In this document: one piece after another, positions 9,301-18,179 of the stretch | Position numbering within the stretch: the first letter of the stretch is position 1 | Layout of the letters: the number at the start of each line of letters is the position of its first letter | Assembly (NCBI GenBank): GCA_020633205.1 | Contig: JACKEB010000010.1 | Span: 248,001 to 312,000, forward strand | Origin: Polyangiaceae bacterium | GTDB lineage: Bacteria > Myxococcota_A > Polyangia > Polyangiales > Polyangiaceae | DNA: 64,000 nucleotides | Direction: 5' to 3' | Notes under the pieces: generated by a model | Told to the model about the DNA's origin: nothing | Database searches by the model: none | The model's input: the letters and a program-made list of their open reading frames with translations, nothing else | Position numbers and translations under genes: made by a program

Positions 9301-9621
9301 CTCTACGCCGAAGCCCTCGAGCGACTGTTCCCGAAGGCACGAGTCTCCGGAGGACGCCTCGCGTACTCCACCCGACGCGGTGAGTACCGGACCTTCTTTG
9401 TCCCCTTGGACGACTACACCCGGCAGTCCGTCCAGCTGTTCAGTGACACGCTGAAGAGCCTGCTAGACGGCGCGTTTCTGCCCGCCGCACCCGAGCCTAG
9501 AGCCTGCGAATACTGTGACTTCAAGCATGTGTGTGGCCCCTACGAAGAGCAGCGGACCGCGCGCAAGACGGAACCGCATCCGCTGATCAAACAGCTGAAG
9601 CGTCTGCGGGAGGAGCCATGA
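6184..9621 (+). CDS. addB: AddB/RexB-like nuclease subunit with degenerate helicase fold and Fe-S staple
   Basis: Partner of AddA in an ATP-dependent helicase-nuclease that resects double-strand DNA ends for recombination. The 1145-residue protein lacks a Walker A lysine near the N-terminus (LLVGSPLALSRLVHRSLRE), as non-motor AddB-type subunits can. It has the late helicase-fold segment SFEAVFVPGLAEKLFP near residue 630, and a C-terminal PD-(D/E)XK nuclease with DYKTG near 1006. Cysteines in SACPYRFYL (near 840) and CEYCDFKHVCG (near 1108) match the four-cysteine iron-sulfur staple of AddB. GTG 6184 is chosen because AGGAG lies 5 nt upstream; the protein therefore begins with the VPERAA repeat. 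Its stop overlaps the addA start (ATGA). Family is clear; AddB versus a close relative is inference from gene order. Confidence 0.85.
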   Translation: MPERDVPERAAVPERAAVSERAAVPERAAVPERAAVSESVPKGAAVPESRHQLWVSHRAESRLARAHEWLNGHGEVAKLLLVGSPLALSRLVHRSLREPRSEPSTQDGRASFGWQRHSLASLAGVLAEADLAAQQQLPATELGLEAAACRVIAELSTEGRLGRFTGVGQRPGLPRALVRTFNDLELGRLSLSELEGPAPDLVRLLMRLEQELKRLSLVTRAQVLALATEALATAPLEYGAVLLIDPKIHHAAEAELLRALGERLPCCVVFPHGDKQTEDWLVDAFGVSPEYLESDAAGTSLDRLQLELFNPRELPLGEIEAEVKILSAPGENRECVEIARQILEFAAQGVAFERVAVLLRSPQNYAPHISEALTRAGIPHHLARGLQRPDPAGRGLLALLACRAEGLSAARFSEYLSLGCARPATTAQGLDTWAAPADEHGLAPSAAPPDAEPTEGELLEAARDQNLDASGTRPAPRRWERLLNEAAVIGGASRWRRRLKGEAERLELASAESEHEAERSRLSRDAKSLRDLAEFALPIIDLLEALPDSARWGDWLEKLRELAAGALETPTRVLQLLSELDPMGAVGPVSIHEVQLVLAARLGQLAGRPGGSPAGKVFVSSVDDARGLSFEAVFVPGLAEKLFPHKVAEDPLLLDAARQHHPQLARNEQRVGVERSMLHLAVGAASRRVVFSYPRVDMERARPRVPSFYALEVVRAASGHLPSFEELAQRARDASHGRMGWPAPERPELAIDDAEYDLALLESCLGSHEAEARKGAAGYLVSANPHLGRALRFRARRWNLKTWRGADGLVDPSPAARDALALHRIEARPYSATALEHFSACPYRFYLSAVLRLSPRETAARAERLDALTRGRLIHEVQQAVAETLRSSGRLPLVPERLQEATELMEASLAQAEARYREQLAPAIDRVWGDGIEEIAGDLRGWLEQLALDHDWQPIHFELAFGIRRSDRDQGSRLEPVKLSCGILLRGAIDSVERARGGGEETLRATDYKTGAPLDVRRTALPENRGQFAIRGGRTLQPLLYAEALERLFPKARVSGGRLAYSTRRGEYRTFFVPLDDYTRQSVQLFSDTLKSLLDGAFLPAAPEPRACEYCDFKHVCGPYEEQRTARKTEPHPLIKQLKRLREEP

Positions 9622-12600
9622 ACGAGCTTGCGGATGCAGAAGCGCGGAGACGTATCCGCGAGGATTTAAAATCGAGCTTCGTCGTCGAGGCAGCCGCTGG
9701 CACCGGCAAGACGACGCAACTGGTCGAGCGCATCACCACGTTGGTTGAGTCCGGAACGACTCAGCTTTCACACATCGTGGCGTTGACGTTCACGGAGAAG
9801 GCGGCGGGCGAAATGAAGCTCAGGCTGCGTGCGGAACTCGAACGCAGACGCCAGCAGACTCAGAAGAACTCCATTCAGCGAACCAACCTAAATCATGCAT
9901 TGGAGCAGCTGGAGACGGCGCACATCGCGACGATTCACGCGTTTTGCGCCGACTTGCTGCGCGAGCGCCCGATCGAAGCCGACGTCGATCCGGACTTCCA
10001 AGTCATCGACGCCGAGGCCACTCAAGAGCACTTGGAGCAGGTGTTCTCCCTGTGGTTCGAGCAGAATCTGGAGAGCCCACCAGAGGGTCTGCGACGCATG
10101 CTGCGCCGGAAGCCGCTGCGCCATGGCGAGAGTCCCCGAGAGCTAATCCTGTGGGCAGCGGCCACACTAATCGACCACCGTGACTTCCCCGGTGTCTGGC
10201 AAGCGCCGCCAGACTTTTCGCGGGAGCCCGCGCTATTGGAGATGCTCGCCCGCCTGCGCGACCTCGCGAGCATCGCTGACGTCGCCTACGAGCCGAACGC
10301 CTATTTGGTGCAAGGCTTGAGTGAGCTCGGACGCCGGATTGAGCGCGTGGCCCCGCGTGGCAGCCAAGACGTTGACTTCGACGCGCTGGAGGCTCTGTTC
10401 TCGGAGCTACCCCGTGCCCGTTTCCGCACGGGTAAGAGGGCCTGGTGGGAGTACGCCGGTTCACCCCGAGATGTCGCGCCGGATCTGTCGATTCAAGAGC
10501 TGCGCGAGCGGCGCGCGCAGCTGGTGCAAGAACTGAAAGCCCTGAATCGGCTGCTTGATGCAGATCTCGCGGCGAAGCTTCAGCACGCGCTAGAGCCCGT
10601 CGTGCTCGGCTACGTGCAGCGTCTGAACAGCGCCGGCGTGCTGGACTTCTTGGACCTATTGCGCAGCGTGCGCGATTTGTTGGTGCGCAACGACGAGGTG
10701 CGGCGCGAGCTTTCGAGTCGCTTTACTCACCTATTCGTTGACGAGTTCCAGGACACGGATCCACTCCAGGCGGAAATCCTGTTGCTTCTCGCGGCGGACG
10801 ATCTTGCCGAGGTGCGGCCGTCGCACATCCGCCCAAAGGCCGGCAAGCTCTTCGTGGTTGGCGATCCCAAGCAAGCGATCTACCGCTTTCGGCGCGCGGA
10901 CATCATGCTCTACGAGCGAGTGAAGGAGCAGCTCCTGGGGAGCGGCGCAGAGCTGCTTCACCTGAGCACGAGCTTCCGCTCCCGGCCTGCCATCCAGAGC
11001 CTTGTCAACCACTGCTTCTCCGAGAGAATGACCGGCGGCGAGACTCAGGCCAGCTACGTTGCTCTGCAAAATTTCCGCACAGAATCCACAGATCAACCCA
11101 GTGTCGTTGTGCTGCCGATCCCGGCGCCGTACCCGCACTGGACGGCGACCCCACGGGTCACCTTGGGCCAACTCGAAGCGAGCTTGCCCGACGCAGTGGG
11201 CGCCTACGTCGATTGGTTGGTCACACAGAGCGGCTGGATGGTCGACGCGCCCGGCGGCGCGCGCCCGATCGCGGCGCGCGACGTTTGCTGCCTGTTTCGA
11301 CGCTTCGTCAACTTCGGCGAGGACGTGACTCGCCCGTACGTCCGTGCGCTGGAGGCCCGTCGCTTGCCCCACGTGCTCGTGGGCGGGCGCTCATTCCACG
11401 GACGCGAGGAGGTCATGGCGTTGCGCACGGCACTGCAGGCGATTGAGTGGCCCGACGACGAGCTGATGGTCTACGCGACGCTTCGCGGCGCCTTCTTCGC
11501 GCTCTCCGATTCAGAGCTACTCGAGTTCAAGGCATTCATCGGTTCGCTCGCCGGAGACCAGCAGCGCCTTGGACGCCTTCATCCCCTGCGCCGCACACCT
11601 CGGGAACGCTTGCCGGAGAGTATCCAGGCGGTGGCCGACTCGTTGGACATTCTTGGCTCACTCCACGTCAGTCGAAACCGACGCCCCATCGCGGAAACGA
11701 TCGGGCGCCTGCTTGCGGAGACTCGGGCGCATGCAGGCGTTGCTATCTGGCCCACTGGAGAACAAGCCCTGGCGAACGTCTTGTCGCTCATCGACAAGGC
11801 GCGTCGCTACGAGGCCCGCGGGGCGCTCTCGTTTCGCGGTTTCGTCGAGTGGCTGGAGCTAAGCGCCGAACGCGGACAGGGAAGCGAAGCACCAGTCATC
11901 GAAGAGGGTACGGATGGGGTTCGCCTGATGACCGTACACGGCGCGAAAGGCCTCGAGTTCCCCGTCGTCATCCTCTGCGAGCCGGGCGCACCGCTGGAAA
12001 CCAACCGCCCTTCGCGCTTCATCGACCCGGACGCGGGGCTGTGGGCCCAAGGCTTGTGCGGCCTGATGCCATATGAGCTGCTAGCGCACGAAGATCAGAT
12101 CAAGGCGCAAGACGACGCAGAAGTGATCCGCCTCGGCTACGTCGCGGCCACGCGCGCTCGCGACTTGCTCGTGGTGCCTGGCATCGGCGATGGTCCCTAC
12201 CCCGAGGAACGCTGGAGTAGCATCTTCCACCCAGCGATTTACCCCGAGAAACAGTTCCGCGGGGTATCACAACGCGCCTCCGGATGCCCGGATTTCAAGC
12301 CTGACAGCGTCTATCAGCGGCCGTTTGGCCCGGATCTCCTGGATCGAGTACCAGTCAAACCGGGTTGGCATCCGGAGCTCGCCGGGGGGGCGGGGGCGGT
12401 GTGGTGGTCGCCAGCGGATCTCGAGCTGAATCGCCACGAACGCGGGGGAATTCGCCAGCAAGAGATCTTGGTGGCCGACGGTGAAGCGAGCGCCGCCAAG
12501 GCCGCACATCAGGCGTGGTCCGAGGAACGGAAGGCACGTCTCACCCGAGGCGCGACGTCGGGCGCTCATTCGCGCAGCGTGACTCAGGTAGCACACGCCG

Positions 12601-13190
12601 TCGAGGCACGGGCCCAGGGCGAGCCGGCACCGCTTGCGGAACTGAGCGCCGACGCGGCGCGCGCCCTCGCCTCGAAATATTTCCCTGAAGAAATACTCAC
12701 GCTGGCAGACGCTGTGCGGGTCGAGGCACCGATCGCGCGCAGCAGCGGACGACCTCGGGGTGCGCGCTTCGGCACGTTGGTCCACGCGCTCCTCGAGCGG
12801 ACGGAGTTCGATACGTCTGCGAAGGGTGCGGCGAACCTGGCCTCGCTCGCGGCGCTCCTCGCCCGGCAGCTCGGGGCTACTGAGCGGGAACTGCTCGCAG
12901 CGCGAGACGCCTGCGCGAATGCATTGAACCACCCGCTGATGCGACACGCACAGACAGCCGAGGACGTGAGGCGCGAGCACTCCTTGAGCTACGTGCGTCC
13001 AGATGGCGAGCTCTGGGAAGGCGTGGTCGACTTGGCGTTCCTGGCCGATGGCGCTTGGTGCGTGGTGGACTTCAAGACGGATGTGATCAACGACGCGCCG
13101 TACGCCTATCGGCTGCAAGTCGCCATCTACTGTCACGCCATCAGCTTGGCGACGGGCAAACCGACAGCGGGGGTGCTGCTAGGGGTCTGA
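9618..13190 (+). CDS. addA: UvrD-type helicase/exonuclease AddA
   Basis: Motor and nuclease subunit of the AddAB end-resection complex. The 1190-residue protein has Walker A AAAGTGKT near residue 25, LTFTEKAAGEMKLR, TIHAFCADLLRERP, Walker B FVDEFQDTDP near 374, VGDPKQAIYRFRRAD near 413, STSFRSRP, MTVHGAKGLEFP near 770 and VAATRARDLLV near 842, which are the superfamily 1A motifs in order. The C-terminus is a RecB-type nuclease with GTLVHALLER, GVVDLAF and VVDFKTD. ATG 9618 overlaps the stop of addB by four bases, which points to translational coupling. Length and architecture are those of full AddA. Confidence 0.93.
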   Translation: MNELADAEARRRIREDLKSSFVVEAAAGTGKTTQLVERITTLVESGTTQLSHIVALTFTEKAAGEMKLRLRAELERRRQQTQKNSIQRTNLNHALEQLETAHIATIHAFCADLLRERPIEADVDPDFQVIDAEATQEHLEQVFSLWFEQNLESPPEGLRRMLRRKPLRHGESPRELILWAAATLIDHRDFPGVWQAPPDFSREPALLEMLARLRDLASIADVAYEPNAYLVQGLSELGRRIERVAPRGSQDVDFDALEALFSELPRARFRTGKRAWWEYAGSPRDVAPDLSIQELRERRAQLVQELKALNRLLDADLAAKLQHALEPVVLGYVQRLNSAGVLDFLDLLRSVRDLLVRNDEVRRELSSRFTHLFVDEFQDTDPLQAEILLLLAADDLAEVRPSHIRPKAGKLFVVGDPKQAIYRFRRADIMLYERVKEQLLGSGAELLHLSTSFRSRPAIQSLVNHCFSERMTGGETQASYVALQNFRTESTDQPSVVVLPIPAPYPHWTATPRVTLGQLEASLPDAVGAYVDWLVTQSGWMVDAPGGARPIAARDVCCLFRRFVNFGEDVTRPYVRALEARRLPHVLVGGRSFHGREEVMALRTALQAIEWPDDELMVYATLRGAFFALSDSELLEFKAFIGSLAGDQQRLGRLHPLRRTPRERLPESIQAVADSLDILGSLHVSRNRRPIAETIGRLLAETRAHAGVAIWPTGEQALANVLSLIDKARRYEARGALSFRGFVEWLELSAERGQGSEAPVIEEGTDGVRLMTVHGAKGLEFPVVILCEPGAPLETNRPSRFIDPDAGLWAQGLCGLMPYELLAHEDQIKAQDDAEVIRLGYVAATRARDLLVVPGIGDGPYPEERWSSIFHPAIYPEKQFRGVSQRASGCPDFKPDSVYQRPFGPDLLDRVPVKPGWHPELAGGAGAVWWSPADLELNRHERGGIRQQEILVADGEASAAKAAHQAWSEERKARLTRGATSGAHSRSVTQVAHAVEARAQGEPAPLAELSADAARALASKYFPEEILTLADAVRVEAPIARSSGRPRGARFGTLVHALLERTEFDTSAKGAANLASLAALLARQLGATERELLAARDACANALNHPLMRHAQTAEDVRREHSLSYVRPDGELWEGVVDLAFLADGAWCVVDFKTDVINDAPYAYRLQVAIYCHAISLATGKPTAGVLLGV

Positions 13191-13245
13191 CAACGCAACG
13201 CATTATGCGTCCCGCTACCCCACCCAGCGTTGCGCGTTGCGTCAG
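13187..13245 (+). terminator. Long bulged stem-loop at the end of addA
   Basis: CTGAC, AACGC and AACGC (13187-13201, starting inside the stop codon context) pair with GCGTT, GCGTT and GTCAG (13227-13245), leaving two 2-nt bulges on the 3' side and a 25-nt loop. The loop contains a further palindrome, ACGCAT-T-ATGCGT, that overlaps the left arm (13198-13210). No T-run follows; a transcript-end or processing structure is the most likely role. Confidence 0.5.
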
Positions 13246-13433
13246 GTCGTGAACGACGACCTCGTACGTATGGGTTGGAACTTCACATTCAAAGTACCCG
13301 AATCGACCAGACCGCTGGCATGCCGTCGGCCGGCGCTGGCCGTGAGCCCAACAAACACCAATATCCACGAGGTTTTCCAGTTCGAAGCCTGGCATCGAGT
13401 GAGCTTCGGGCGGATACTCGCTGCCTCGAACTC

Positions 13434-15152
13434 GTGCGAAGTGGAGGCTCTTGGAAGCGACCCGCCTCGATCCCCCCTGCGGGCGGCTCGAGGAGCGGGG
13501 TCAGGCTGCTGCCCAGCAATCGGCGCTGGGGCCAGTATGAGGCGATCTGCGAGCTGGCCGATGGGGGTATGGCGAGCGTACACCTCGCGCGTCGGGTCGG
13601 TTCCGAAGGAGACTCCGGGCTTGTCGCGGTCAAGGTGCTTCACGGCCACCTGCAGGACGACGAAGAACATCGCGTTCTATTCCGTAGGGAAGCAGACCTG
13701 ATCGCACATATCCGTCACCCCAACGTCGCGTCGCTGATCGAGTTCGGCGAGGAGGCCGGGGAGCCCTACCTGGTGATGGAATACGTCGAGGGCTCAACCC
13801 TTGGCACGCTTCAAGCACACACCGCCCGCACCGGGAGCTGGCTCAGCCGAAGCGCCGCCCTCACCATTTGCATCGACGCTCTCGCCGGCTTGCACTCTGC
13901 ACACACCCTGAAGGACGCAGCTGGGAATTCCGCAGGCATCGTGCACCGCGACGTATCCCCACAGAACATCCTGGTCGGGGTCAGCGGTCAGGCGAAGGTC
14001 GTGGATTTCGGCATCGCCCACGCATCGGATCTCGATTCGAAGGACAACGATTCGGTGCGGGGACGCCTGGCATACATGTCGCCTGAACACATGCGGGGCG
14101 AGGATATCGACCGCCGGGCAGACGTCTACGCTCTGGGAATCGTGCTCTGGGAGCTGCTGACCGCGAAGCGTCTCTTCAAGCACCGCCACGACGGCGCGCA
14201 GATCGACGTGATCGAAGCCGTCCCGCGTGTCCGCAGCATCAAGTCTGACCTACCGCAGGACCTAGACGAGTGCGTCGCCAGAGCGCTCGCGCCTCGCCGC
14301 GAAGACCGCTTCGACACCTGCGAGGCATTCGCAGACGCGCTAGAAGCAGCGGTAGAAAAAGCGGGCCTGGAGCTGTCCCGCAAAGAAGTCTCTGAGTTGG
14401 TGCTTGGAGCGTCTGGGCGCGAGCTCGAGCTGCGTCGAGCGAGCGCTCGTGCCGCCGCAACAGCGGAGTCGGGTCCGCAGTGGAGTGCCCCTTCGGATCC
14501 GGCGCCGCAACCGGTGGGATCGAGTGCATCACGGCTGCCGCTTCCCCGCGGCAACTTCTCGACTCCAGGTAGCGAGGCGATGAGCCAAACGCCTCCCCCA
14601 GTGGCGGTGGACCTGCCGCGTGCGTCGCACCCGAGCATCCATCCGAGCTACGTGGGCCCTCCACCGGGTGGCAGCGTGCCCCCACCCATGCTGTCGGATA
14701 TGTCCCGGGCTTCTTACGTCCCTGGGGCCATCCCGGGTGGCCAGCACAGCGTGCCACCTCAGACGACGAGTCGCGCTTGGCAGTGGGTGCTGGTGCTCGG
14801 TTTGGCGGCGCTTGTGGGCACCCTGTTGGTGGTCGCCTGGCAGCGCGCCCACCCACCAGAAACCACGGTCATCAGCCCCAACGCGAACGCTGAAACGCCA
14901 GAAAAGAAGCCACAAAGCAGCGAAAAGGCGCGCCTCACCCCCGACCCCACGAGCAAGCCAGGGGACGGCGCACTCAGCGTCGACGATATTCCCGTATGGC
15001 AAAGCCGACCTCGCACGGCGAGCGAGCGAGCCAAAGCTCAGAGCGGCAGCTCGGATCCCACCCCCGCGGCGACCACCGAGTCGAAGCCGTCCGAGCCGAC
15101 GCCGCCGAAGAAGCGACCGTCCGACGTCGACCTCGCCAACCCCTACCGCTGA
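13434..15152 (+). CDS. Hanks-type Ser/Thr protein kinase with one transmembrane segment
   Basis: Membrane-anchored signalling kinase. The kinase domain starts near residue 30 (WGQYEAICELADGGMASVHLA), with the ATP lysine in VAVKVLHG, catalytic loop IVHRDVSPQNILV near 172, DFG in VVDFGIA, YMSPEHMRGE, and DVYALGIVLWELLT. A Pro/Ser/Thr-rich linker of about 150 residues follows, then a single membrane segment (WVLVLGLAALVGTLLVVAW, near 452) and an unstructured Pro/Thr/Lys-rich outer tail ending NPYR. GTG 13434 is the closest standard start codon upstream of the domain, but no ribosome site is visible and the frame is open back to 13230, so the start is uncertain. The last 10 bp overlap the convergent Nudix gene. 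Confidence 0.88.
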   Translation: MRSGGSWKRPASIPPAGGSRSGVRLLPSNRRWGQYEAICELADGGMASVHLARRVGSEGDSGLVAVKVLHGHLQDDEEHRVLFRREADLIAHIRHPNVASLIEFGEEAGEPYLVMEYVEGSTLGTLQAHTARTGSWLSRSAALTICIDALAGLHSAHTLKDAAGNSAGIVHRDVSPQNILVGVSGQAKVVDFGIAHASDLDSKDNDSVRGRLAYMSPEHMRGEDIDRRADVYALGIVLWELLTAKRLFKHRHDGAQIDVIEAVPRVRSIKSDLPQDLDECVARALAPRREDRFDTCEAFADALEAAVEKAGLELSRKEVSELVLGASGRELELRRASARAAATAESGPQWSAPSDPAPQPVGSSASRLPLPRGNFSTPGSEAMSQTPPPVAVDLPRASHPSIHPSYVGPPPGGSVPPPMLSDMSRASYVPGAIPGGQHSVPPQTTSRAWQWVLVLGLAALVGTLLVVAWQRAHPPETTVISPNANAETPEKKPQSSEKARLTPDPTSKPGDGALSVDDIPVWQSRPRTASERAKAQSGSSDPTPAATTESKPSEPTPPKKRPSDVDLANPYR

Positions 15153-15538
15153 GGCCTTCTGCGTAGGGACGCAGCGACGGACGCCAGCAGAGGGATGTCC
15201 GCGGGCGCCCAGTCCAGAGCATGAATCTCATCGGCTGACAGCCAGCGTAGCTCCGCGTGTTCGCGCGCCGTGGGCTGCCCAGCCTCTAGCTGGCAGGCTA
15301 ATAGCTCCAACTGGACGTCCCCGACTCGCGAGACACCGAGCCGTTCACCGACCTGGACGCTGACACCAAGTTCTTCCTCGATCTCGCGCCGGAGCGCTTG
15401 CGCGGGGGTCTCTGGCGGCTCAATTTTTCCTCCAGGAAATTCCCATTTCAGCGGTTCTCGCATCTGCGTGCCCCGCCTTGCAGCGAGCACTCGTGTGTCT
15501 AGAAAGATCGCAGCTGCGACGACATGTAGGCGACTCAC
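15143..15538 (-). CDS. MutT-like Nudix hydrolase
   Basis: Hydrolyses a nucleoside diphosphate-linked substrate; MutT-type members remove oxidised nucleotides such as 8-oxo-dGTP. The 131-residue protein is a single Nudix domain with a complete box, running from GGKIEPPETPAQALRR to EIEEELGV, preceded by PLKWEFP, which is the usual MutT context. GTG 15538 is chosen because TAGTCT ends 6 nt before it; ATG 15544 overlaps that hexamer. Substrate cannot be decided without structure or assay. Confidence 0.88.
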   Translation of the reverse strand: MSRLHVVAAAIFLDTRVLAARRGTQMREPLKWEFPGGKIEPPETPAQALRREIEEELGVSVQVGERLGVSRVGDVQLELLACQLEAGQPTAREHAELRWLSADEIHALDWAPADIPLLASVAASLRRRPQR

Positions 15539-15544
15539 CCTCAT

Positions 15545-15550
15545 AGACTA
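15545..15550 (-). promoter_or_regulatory. Putative leaderless -10 element for the Nudix gene
   Basis: TAGTCT lies 6 nt before GTG 15538, with no Shine-Dalgarno sequence. Confidence 0.4.
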
Positions 15551-15713
15551 AACCGAGACAGGCTACGCCGGGTGCTGCACAGACGCGCCCTGATTGGCTC
15601 AAGGAACGCTGCCGTCTGCCGATCTGCGGTTTGTTCGCGCCTTCTAGTGCGCGGCCCGCCCGATTTCCAAGCCGGGCGACGGTGCCCCATCGGGGGCGTG
15701 GAGGACGAGTCTG

Positions 15714-17819
15714 ATGTTGCGCATCCGTGGTCGACACATTTTGCCGTTGAGCTGTCTGGCTTTGATTGGCTGTGGATCCGAAGATCCAACCCCCAAGAGC
15801 GGGACCGGAGAAGCGGCGGGCGGTAACGGCCACGCGGGAGCTGCGGTTGGCGGACAGGCGGGAAGCCTGAATCCGGGAGGAACGGGGGGACAGCCAACAG
15901 GCGGCGCAGGTGGCCAGTCAACTGGCGGTGTTGGTGGGACGACGGGCGGCGCCGCTGGGACTGGCAGTACCGGAGCGGTCGGGGGCGCCGCGGGTACGGC
16001 GGGAGCGGCCGGTGCAGCGGGGGTCGGCGCCGCCGCGGGTGTGGGAGGCGTTGCCGGAGTGGCAGGCGTTGGCGGCGTGGCGGGAGCGCTGGTCTGCAAC
16101 ACGTTGTTTTATCGCGATGCGGACTCAGACGGCTGGGGCGCGGCGAATGACACGGTCACGGACTGCAACGCTCCCACGGGCTACGTTGATGTCGCTGGGG
16201 ACTGCAACGATGCCGACCCGAACAACTGGGTCTCGTGCGCTAGCTGCCGCGATCGAGACGCCGATGGCCACTTCGCTGGTTGCGACGCCTACATCACGAT
16301 CAAGGGCCTGGACTGCGATGACCTGCGACCTTGGATAAACAAGGATATGGTGGATGCTCCCCCACTCTTCACGGGCGACACGGAAGACTGGGATTGCAAC
16401 GGCGTGGACGTCAGCGTGGACGAGAGCGTCGGCGCCTTCGTGTCTCCGCAAGGAGACGACGCCAACAACGGCACTCGTTCCGCGCCCGTACGCACCTTGC
16501 GACGCGGGATCGAACTAGCGGAGAGCCACCAGCTGTATGCCGTGTTCGTCGCGGCCGGCAGCTACTCCGAGGATGTCCACACCAGCGTTAGCCTATTCGG
16601 AGGCTACGACCCCGACACATGGGAACGCGATGCGCTGACCCACGTCACGCGCCTCGTCGCACCAAGCGATGGCGCCGTCCACGTGGACTCAGGTTCTAAG
16701 CTCGCGCTGCAGGGGTTTGAGGTCCAAGGCGCGAGTGTGACGACGGCCACGAGCTCTTCGCCCGTGCGCGCGACGAACGCGACCGTCGTGGTCCACAGCG
16801 TGCGGATCTCTGGCGGGAACAACAACACAGCTTGGGGTGAGGTTGCGGCGTTTACCGCCAACAACACGAACGCGTTCATCGTGAAGAGCGACGTCTACAG
16901 CGGCACCGCAGGCAAGGGCACCTTCGGAGTGCGCGCCACGAGTGGCTGGGTGTACCTAGAGGCCAGTAGCGTGAGCATGAGTCAGGTGACCCCAGCAACT
17001 ACGAGTGCAGGAGTTTCGATCGCGGGCGGGCGCGGAACTTTCTGGGCGTCTAGTGTAATCGGAGGCCGAGCCGTCTCAACCTATGGAATCCTCGCGGAAT
17101 CATCCAAGGGCCTCGACGTTCGCGAGAGTTCGGTGCACAGCGGGACGAGCCTCAGCGAGTGGACCGGACAGGACGCCACCCCCGCGGGCTGCGTCGGACT
17201 CAAAGTCTCCGGCGGAACGACCAGCGTCACGTCCAGTGTGGTCATGAGCGCCGAGACGGGCACCCAATGCTATGCCAGTCGCGCGATCGATAGCGCGAGC
17301 AGCATCGCATTGATCAACGCCTTGGTTCACGCGGGGACCGCCGACAGTGGGGCGGGCTTGCGACAGACCAGCGGGCAGAGCCTGATCGTCGGTTCGACAC
17401 TCATCGCAAACGATGGCCCGTCGGGTTCTGCTTGGGAGCTGGGGACGGGCAGCATCGGGATCGCCCTCAACAGCATCTTTCAATTCCATGCGGATACTGG
17501 AATCAGCGCGAGCGGCACCGTCCAGAGTCTCTTCAACGACATCTGGAGCCCCACGAGCAATTGCCTCGTCAAGGGCGCCAGCTCAGCTTGCGCGCAGACC
17601 GCGCAGGCAGTGGATTCGAGCTACTGCTTGCTCGCGACCTGTGGAAACATCTCGCAGGATCCGGAGTTCGACAGCAGCCTGCAAATCAGCGACGACAGTC
17701 CGTGCGTCAACGCGGGACTGGACCCGACGCCTTGGTTCTCCGGCCCCATCGTCGACCTCAACGGTCAGCTGCGTCCGCTTGGGGGCCGCTACGACCAGGG
17801 CGCGTTCGAAGTGAAGTGA
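15714..17819 (+). CDS. MopE-like, parallel beta-helix surface lipoprotein
   Basis: Predicted cell-surface lipoprotein. The 701-residue product has a lipobox (SCLALIGCGSED), then about 95 residues of Gly/Ala-rich linker. Next come two Asp-rich metal-binding repeats of the MopE/thrombospondin-3 type (YRDADSDGWG...DCNDADPNNW and RDRDADGHFAGCD...DCDDLRPW). The remaining 450 residues form a likely right-handed beta-helix that opens with FVSPQGDDANNGTRSAPVRT and closes with DLNGQLRPLGGRYDQGAFE, both characteristic of secreted DUF1565/pectate-lyase-like proteins. ATG 15714 has GGAGGA 8 nt upstream. Ligand and function are unknown; calcium binding by the Asp repeats is likely from family knowledge. 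Confidence 0.8.
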   Translation: MLRIRGRHILPLSCLALIGCGSEDPTPKSGTGEAAGGNGHAGAAVGGQAGSLNPGGTGGQPTGGAGGQSTGGVGGTTGGAAGTGSTGAVGGAAGTAGAAGAAGVGAAAGVGGVAGVAGVGGVAGALVCNTLFYRDADSDGWGAANDTVTDCNAPTGYVDVAGDCNDADPNNWVSCASCRDRDADGHFAGCDAYITIKGLDCDDLRPWINKDMVDAPPLFTGDTEDWDCNGVDVSVDESVGAFVSPQGDDANNGTRSAPVRTLRRGIELAESHQLYAVFVAAGSYSEDVHTSVSLFGGYDPDTWERDALTHVTRLVAPSDGAVHVDSGSKLALQGFEVQGASVTTATSSSPVRATNATVVVHSVRISGGNNNTAWGEVAAFTANNTNAFIVKSDVYSGTAGKGTFGVRATSGWVYLEASSVSMSQVTPATTSAGVSIAGGRGTFWASSVIGGRAVSTYGILAESSKGLDVRESSVHSGTSLSEWTGQDATPAGCVGLKVSGGTTSVTSSVVMSAETGTQCYASRAIDSASSIALINALVHAGTADSGAGLRQTSGQSLIVGSTLIANDGPSGSAWELGTGSIGIALNSIFQFHADTGISASGTVQSLFNDIWSPTSNCLVKGASSACAQTAQAVDSSYCLLATCGNISQDPEFDSSLQISDDSPCVNAGLDPTPWFSGPIVDLNGQLRPLGGRYDQGAFEVK

Positions 17820-17820
17820 G

Positions 17821-18075
17821 TTAGGGTGTCGCGCTGGCAGACGTGCTCGGGTTCAAGAGGATGATTCCGTCGTCATCGTTCGCTTCGATTGGACCGCGCA
17901 TGAACATCATGGCGATCACCCAAACGCCGATGATTGCGACCAACACCAAGAACCACCACCAGAGCGAGGAGCCCGCTTGCACCGACCGAAGCGGAGGTAA
18001 TTCCTTGGGAGCGGTCTCTGACGGGACCTCACCTGAGGCTTCTCCGGACCCCGGATCGGGTTGAATCGCTGACAC
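17821..18075 (-). CDS. Small single-pass membrane protein, unknown function
   Basis: An 84-residue product with an acidic Pro/Ser-rich N-terminus, one hydrophobic segment (WWWFLVLVAIIGVWVIAMMF) and a short acidic tail. I recognise no family. GTG 18075 is preferred because TACGGC lies 6 nt before it; TTG 18096 in the same frame is an alternative. It follows the PfkB gene on the same strand by about 100 bp and converges on the beta-helix gene with a 1-nt gap between stop codons. Confidence 0.6.
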   Translation of the reverse strand: MSAIQPDPGSGEASGEVPSETAPKELPPLRSVQAGSSLWWWFLVLVAIIGVWVIAMMFMRGPIEANDDDGIILLNPSTSASATP

Positions 18076-18179
18076 GCTGGAGCCGTACCAGACCAACTCG
18101 TCTACGTCACGCCAGGCGCCTGCGGCCGCCGGTCGCAGCGTGAGCGTCTGATGGATTTCTAGCGGTGCGCGAACTCAAC

